Below are positions 50,981-55,250 of a stretch of DNA of 55,250 nt, one piece after another (the stretch's first letter is position 1; every line of letters begins with the position of its first letter). A model generated the notes under the pieces. The model was given only the letters and a program-made list of their open reading frames with translations. It made no database searches and was not told the DNA's origin. Both the position numbers and the translations under genes were made by a program. Origin of the DNA: Bacillota bacterium. GTDB taxonomy: Bacteria > Bacillota > Clostridia > Acetivibrionales > DSM-1351. The stretch covers positions 1 to 55,250 of the forward strand of contig JAEWMS010000082.1 in the NCBI GenBank assembly GCA_023393115.1. Reading direction: 5' to 3'.

Positions 50981-52711
50981 ATGGATAGCACGGCTAAACT
51001 TAATTTTTGGCTAAAAAGTGATTACTTTGATCAGGATACAAAAAATGAACTTATATCAATAAAAAATGATACCAAGGAAGTTGAGGATCGTTTTTATAAG
51101 AATCTTGAATTTGGAACCGGTGGGTTAAGAGGAATAATAGGAGCCGGTACTAACAGAATAAATATTTATACTGTCAGAGTTGCTTCACAGGGCTTGGCAA
51201 ACTATATAAAGCAGCTCGGAAAACAGGACAAGGGAATTGTTATTGCTTATGATTCCAGATTCATGTCCCCTGAGTTTTCTCTCGAGGCAGCCAAGGTATT
51301 CTGCGCCAACGGAATCAAGGCGTACCTTTTTGATGAGTTACGTCCTACACCTCAGTTGTCCTTTGCTGTCAGATACTTGAAAGCAGCTGCAGGAGTTGTT
51401 GTTACAGCCAGCCATAACCCTAAACAGTATAATGGTTACAAAGTTTATGGTGACGATGGCGGACAGCTGTCCTTGGACGGTTCAAATGCTGTTATTGACG
51501 AAATAAATAAAATATCTGATATCACTAAAGTAAATACAATGTCGAAGGAAGCCGCTTTAGAAAAGGGTTTACTTGAAATAATAGGCAGCAAGGTTGATGA
51601 TGCCTATATTGCTATGCTAAAGACCCTGCAGGTTAACAAGGATGCTGTCTCAAAGGTTGCAGATACATTCAAAATTGTTTACACACCTCTTCATGGAGCA
51701 GGAAACAAGCCTGTGAGAAGAATCCTATCTGAAAATGGCTTTAAAAATGTTCTGGTTGTTAAGGAACAGGAACTTCCAGATTCACAGTTTTCAACTGTAA
51801 AATCTCCAAATCCTGAAGAAAGATCAGCTTTTGAGCTGGCCATAAAGCTTGCTTCTGAAAATAATGTGGACCTTATTATTGGAACAGACCCTGATAGTGA
51901 CAGAGTTGGTGTAGTAGTAAGAAAGAACGACGGAGAATATGCGGTTTTGACAGGAAATCAAACAGGCTGTCTGCTTCTGGAATATATTCTTACAGCTATG
52001 AATGAAGCCGGGAAATTACCCCAAAACGGCTTTGTTGTTAAGACTATCGTTACAACAGAACTTTCAAGAGTAATTGCAAAATACTATAACATAGAACTTG
52101 TTGAGGTTCTTACAGGCTTTAAATTTATTGGTGAACAGATTATGCTCAGAGATGAGAAGGGTGATCAGAAATACCTCTTCGGCTTTGAGGAAAGCTATGG
52201 TTATCTTGCCGGAACAGATGTAAGAGACAAGGATGCAGTTGTGGCTTCAATGCTTATTGCAGAAATGGCAGCCTACTACAAGGTAAAAGGAATGTCACTA
52301 TACGATGCACTCAATAATTTGTTTGAAAAGTATGGTTATTATATTGAAGGAATAAATTCCTTTACACTTGAGGGTAAGGATGGCTTACAGAAGATGAAAA
52401 CTGCCATGTCCACAATGCGCGCCGCAAGATATACCAGCTTTGGAAAACTAAAGGTAAAGGCTATAAGGGATTACCTGAATTCAGAGAAATTTATTGTTGA
52501 GGACGGCTCAACAGAAGAGATTACTTTACCTGAGTCGGATGTTCTTTATTTTGAAATGGAGGATGGTTCATGGTTCTGCGTAAGGCCTTCGGGAACAGAA
52601 CCTAAAATAAAGATATACTACGGTGTTTCTGATCAGACTCTGGAATTATCACAACAGAGATTGGAAGATTTGAAGAACAACGTTCTTGAGGTTATTAAGC
52701 CCCTACTGTAA
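50981..52711 (+). CDS. Phosphoglucomutase/phosphomannomutase (alpha-D-phosphohexomutase)
   Basis: 576 aa, the long PgcA-type form. GTGGLRGIIGAGTNRINIYT (about 45-64), the phosphoserine loop VVTASHNPKQYNGYKVYGDD (about 138-157), metal-binding GTDPDSDRVGV (about 304-314), sugar-binding FGFEESYGY (about 395-403) and phosphate-binding RPSGTEPKIKIYY (about 534-546) are all intact. Interconverts hexose 1- and 6-phosphates for glycogen, cell-wall and glycolipid precursors. AGGAGGG precedes the ATG. Confidence 0.95.
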   Translation: MDSTAKLNFWLKSDYFDQDTKNELISIKNDTKEVEDRFYKNLEFGTGGLRGIIGAGTNRINIYTVRVASQGLANYIKQLGKQDKGIVIAYDSRFMSPEFSLEAAKVFCANGIKAYLFDELRPTPQLSFAVRYLKAAAGVVVTASHNPKQYNGYKVYGDDGGQLSLDGSNAVIDEINKISDITKVNTMSKEAALEKGLLEIIGSKVDDAYIAMLKTLQVNKDAVSKVADTFKIVYTPLHGAGNKPVRRILSENGFKNVLVVKEQELPDSQFSTVKSPNPEERSAFELAIKLASENNVDLIIGTDPDSDRVGVVVRKNDGEYAVLTGNQTGCLLLEYILTAMNEAGKLPQNGFVVKTIVTTELSRVIAKYYNIELVEVLTGFKFIGEQIMLRDEKGDQKYLFGFEESYGYLAGTDVRDKDAVVASMLIAEMAAYYKVKGMSLYDALNNLFEKYGYYIEGINSFTLEGKDGLQKMKTAMSTMRAARYTSFGKLKVKAIRDYLNSEKFIVEDGSTEEITLPESDVLYFEMEDGSWFCVRPSGTEPKIKIYYGVSDQTLELSQQRLEDLKNNVLEVIKPLL

Positions 52712-52717
52712 TGCAAG

Positions 52718-52766
52718 AAAGCCCGTCTGTACAGCTTTGTGAAGGCTAGACAGACGGGCTTTATAT
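52718..52766. terminator. Terminator after the phosphohexomutase gene
   Basis: AAAGCCCGTCTGT (52718-52730) pairs with ACAGACGGGCTTT (52750-52762). It lies between convergent genes and may serve both. Confidence 0.93.
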
Positions 52767-52804
52767 TGTTTATCATGTAAACAAAACAGACCTTCTACTT
52801 CTAA

Positions 52805-53647
52805 CTAAAGGTTAATTTTTTTACTATTAGTCTCAGTACCCTCGGGAAGTTGTATTACCGCCATTTCCGGAGTTGAAAGGAACCGAAAGGGAAAAATAAC
52901 GTTTCCAAGTCCTCTGTTAATATAAAGGTTAATGTCGTTTATTTTGTGCAGTCCCCTGAAGCATTTCATCCTACATAGCTTTTCTTTTCTCATTAACTTG
53001 AACTCGATATTAAAGGGCATCCAGATCTGGCCCCCATGAAAGTGTCCGCATAACAAATAGTCAACTTTATCAGCGGGCAGGTCAAATATTATGTCTGGAT
53101 TGTGTGAAACTGCAATATTAATGCAACCGGTGACAGTTGAAGCTTCGATGCCCCAAAATGCCTTTTCCATATCTGGTTTTCCTTTTTTTAGATCATCAAT
53201 TCCTATCAGATTGTAGGGGATTCCGTTTTTCACTATTTTTGAATTGGAGTTCAACAGCACTTTTCCGCCAGCTGCTTCAATTTTTTCAATAAATCCGTTT
53301 TTATTATTTGTATTATAGTACAAGGCTTTGTGATCATGATTGCCAAAAGTCAAATAGACAGGATAATTCTTTGTCAACAGCGTTAAAAATGATATGAACT
53401 TATGAATATCCCGATATGTTTCTATATAATCACCGCTCATTACTATGATATCAGGCTTGACCCCATCAATCCGGGTTAGCAGCTTTGATTCCGAAACATA
53501 ATATTTATTAATATGTATATCAGATAAATGTACAACTTTTAAGCCAGCTGAGTCTGAACTAAAATTAACCAAACTTGTTGATAAAAAGGTTGTTTCAAGT
53601 ATCATATATAGTAGAATTAAAGTAATGGTAATAATTACATATATCAT
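52805..53647 (-). CDS. Membrane-anchored metallophosphoesterase (YkuE-like)
   Basis: 280 aa from the ATG at 53647, chosen because GGAG is correctly spaced and the product then opens with a membrane helix (about 2-22). Calcineurin-like motifs: VVHLSDIHINKYY (about 37-49), VMSGDYIE (about 65-72), TFGNHDHKALYY (about 98-109), VSHNPDIIFD (about 179-188) and LLCGHFHGGQIWMP (about 196-209). This matches YkuE-type phosphoesterases thought to act on lipid or wall precursors; the substrate is not defined. Confidence 0.92.
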   Translation of the reverse strand: MIYVIITITLILLYMILETTFLSTSLVNFSSDSAGLKVVHLSDIHINKYYVSESKLLTRIDGVKPDIIVMSGDYIETYRDIHKFISFLTLLTKNYPVYLTFGNHDHKALYYNTNNKNGFIEKIEAAGGKVLLNSNSKIVKNGIPYNLIGIDDLKKGKPDMEKAFWGIEASTVTGCINIAVSHNPDIIFDLPADKVDYLLCGHFHGGQIWMPFNIEFKLMRKEKLCRMKCFRGLHKINDINLYINRGLGNVIFPFRFLSTPEMAVIQLPEGTETNSKKINL

Positions 53648-53876
53648 CTTATAGCTCCTATTAAGTCTTTCAAGCAAGCCTTCGGTATGTAAAATAAGTA
53701 TATAGAAAAAATGGTGTTTTGTAAAATTTCCTTCAATAGAACATAAAATAAAAGGGTTGCTACTTTTTAGCACAATAAGTATAATTATGTTATTATATGC
53801 ATAAATTATGATTATTTATAAGTTATTCACATGAAATTTCGTATAGCTAAAGTCATAACAAGTTTAAGAGGAAGAA

Positions 53877-54953
53877 ATGAGACAAATAAAAATATCCAAC
53901 TGTGAGCCGGGGATGGTGCTCGGTAAAGCGATATTCAATGATAATACCGTACTTCTTGAAGCGGGTGTTCTTTTATCAAAGTCATACATTGACCGGTTAC
54001 GCGATTTGGGTTTTACAGAAGTTTATATTGAAGACGATATATCAGATGGCTTGGTTGTACAAGATGTAGTTAACGAAGCTACCAGACAGGAAGCTATTTC
54101 TTTTGTTAAGAAAACCATGGAGAATTATTCATCCATGGAACTTATTAATTCAGATGAGGCAATTGAGATAGTAAACAAAATTCTTGATGAGATATTAACT
54201 CTAGATGACATCATTGTCAATTTAACGGATATAAAAACCTGCGACTCATACACATTTGCTCATTGCGTAAACGTATGTATTCTTTCTATAATAACCGGGT
54301 TGAAGCTTAAGCTTAATAATGAACAATTGAAAGAGCTTGGAATTGGAGCACTTTTACACGATATAGGGAAGTTAATGATTCCAACTGATATATTATTAAA
54401 AAAAGCGGCTTTATCAACACCGGAATACGAAATTGTTAAACAGCATTCAATTCTCGGATACAATATAATAAAGAAATTACCTCTTGTTAGTGAGGTTTCG
54501 GCCAGAGTAGCACTTGAGCACCATGAAAGATTTAACGGAAAAGGCTATCCTAATGGTTTGGTTTATGACGAAATTCATTTATTTTCAAGAATAGTGGCCA
54601 TTACAGATATATTTGACGCACTGACATCCAATAGGATTTATAGGGAAAAAATAAGTACTAATCAAGCTATAGAGTACCTTACCGTTATGGCGGCACCTAC
54701 TCTTGATTCAACAGTATTAAATTGCTTTATTGAGATCATTCCTCCATTTCCTGTTGGAACAGGTGTTATCCTCAATAGCGGCGAAAAAGGCGTAGTTATC
54801 AAGTTGAATAAGAATTTACCAACCAGACCTGTTATAAGGCTTGTTTTTAATTCAGATGGCAGTAAGAAGGAAGTATTTAACGAAGTTGACCTCGCGGAAG
54901 CGTTGAATTATACAATCATAAATAACGCCGAGCTAATTAGAGAGACATTGTAA
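53877..54953 (+). CDS. HD-GYP domain protein (probable cyclic-di-GMP phosphodiesterase)
   Basis: 358 aa. The N-terminal 60 residues (CEPGMVLGKAIFNDNTVLLE) match the DUF3391-like region often preceding HD-GYP. The catalytic domain carries ALLHDIGKLMIP (about 158-169; HD), the later His set in LEHHERFNGKGYPNGL (about 216-231; the HD-GYP GYP loop) and ITDIFDALTSNRIYR (about 241-255). A small C-terminal beta domain follows. It likely hydrolyses c-di-GMP to regulate surface behaviour; the activity itself is inferred from motifs. Confidence 0.93.
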   Translation: MRQIKISNCEPGMVLGKAIFNDNTVLLEAGVLLSKSYIDRLRDLGFTEVYIEDDISDGLVVQDVVNEATRQEAISFVKKTMENYSSMELINSDEAIEIVNKILDEILTLDDIIVNLTDIKTCDSYTFAHCVNVCILSIITGLKLKLNNEQLKELGIGALLHDIGKLMIPTDILLKKAALSTPEYEIVKQHSILGYNIIKKLPLVSEVSARVALEHHERFNGKGYPNGLVYDEIHLFSRIVAITDIFDALTSNRIYREKISTNQAIEYLTVMAAPTLDSTVLNCFIEIIPPFPVGTGVILNSGEKGVVIKLNKNLPTRPVIRLVFNSDGSKKEVFNEVDLAEALNYTIINNAELIRETL

Positions 54954-54992
54954 TTTAATGTAATTTAATTAGATAAACAAAGTAATTTATAG

Positions 54993-55021
54993 TTGACAAA
55001 TTGTATGATTGTCATTATAAT
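54993..55021 (+). promoter_or_regulatory. Consensus promoter of tRNA-Leu
   Basis: Perfect TTGACA (54993-54998), 17-bp spacer, perfect TATAAT (55016-55021). The tRNA starts 13 nt downstream. Confidence 0.92.
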
Positions 55022-55034
55022 AAGAAATGCTCGT

Positions 55035-55117
<83 letters not shown>

Positions 55118-55123
55118 AAAAAT

Positions 55124-55168
55124 AAAGGGGCCGTTGCAAAACTAAATTAGTTTTGTAGCGACCCCTTT
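55124..55168. terminator. Terminator after tRNA-Leu
   Basis: AAAGGGG...GCAAAACTAA pairs with TTAGTTTTG...CCCCTTT, with a few mismatches in the middle. T-rich end on both strands. Confidence 0.88.
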
Positions 55169-55189
55169 GCTATCTTAAAAATGTAAAAT

Positions 55190-55209
55190 GCGGGTCCCGA
55201 AGGGCCCGC
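55190..55209. other. GC-rich hairpin near the right edge
   Basis: GCGGG/CCCGC arms with an inner CCC-GAA-GGG. In an AT-rich background this marks a stable RNA hairpin. Its role is cut off by the window end. Confidence 0.4.
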
Positions 55210-55250
55210 AAGTGTTGTATAATTATGTGGTGAACAAAAAATTAATCCAA

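Overview
The window is AT-rich DNA from a low-GC Gram-positive anaerobe of the Clostridia. Spaced AGGAGG-type ribosome binding sites, occasional TTG/GTG starts, an indolepyruvate:ferredoxin oxidoreductase, a BMP-family nucleoside-type ABC transporter, tetrahydrofolate and guanine riboswitches and an S-layer-homology protein all fit. Gene content resembles a cellulolytic Ruminiclostridium-type genome, but the genus is inference. There is no phage, conjugation or CRISPR module.

Layout. 0-2.6 kb: the 3' end of a group II intron, an LTA-synthase-like sulfatase and a P-II regulator. 2.7-7 kb: iorA-iorB-mgsA-paaK-like, joining aryl-pyruvate oxidation to acyl-CoA handling with methylglyoxal synthase inserted. 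7.1-11.2 kb: a MacA-like adaptor with two adaptor-like halves, and MacB-like ATPase and permease. 11.3-16.5 kb: surface and lipoproteins, plus folT behind a clear tetrahydrofolate riboswitch. 16.7-24.8 kb: an accessory stretch of short unrelated single genes (four GNAT genes, one truncated; HAD, VOC, monooxygenase-like, APH-like kinase, XRE fusion, P-loop kinase, decayed Nudix). It is threaded with a dispersed repeat carrying a terminator-like hairpin, and one copy sits exactly on the truncation point of a GNAT gene. 24.8-29.8 kb: a divergent type IIA topoisomerase pair plus a histidine phosphatase. 29.8-34 kb: an MFS pseudogene, cyclophilin, azlC/azlD (azlD lacks a normal start codon) and a flavoprotein. 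34.3-42.2 kb: a WecA/TagO-like transferase, a long structured leader before a QueT-type transporter, a guanine riboswitch with xpt, and a four-gene BMP/ABC importer. 42.2-55.2 kb: trpS, mntP, uvrB, lrgAB-like genes, a permuted papain-like protein, small membrane proteins, a radical SAM protein, phosphoglucomutase, a metallophosphoesterase, an HD-GYP protein and tRNA-Leu(UAG).

Together, folT, queT, xpt and the BMP importer form a vitamin, nucleobase and nucleoside salvage theme, largely under RNA-level control. The most novel-looking signal is the leader before queT (about 35350-35807). It has mutually exclusive helices and a perfect 11-nt complement to its own Shine-Dalgarno. It shares a 29-nt and a 15-nt block with the leader of an unrelated gene 12 kb away (47622-47704). 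I could not assign it to a known riboswitch class.
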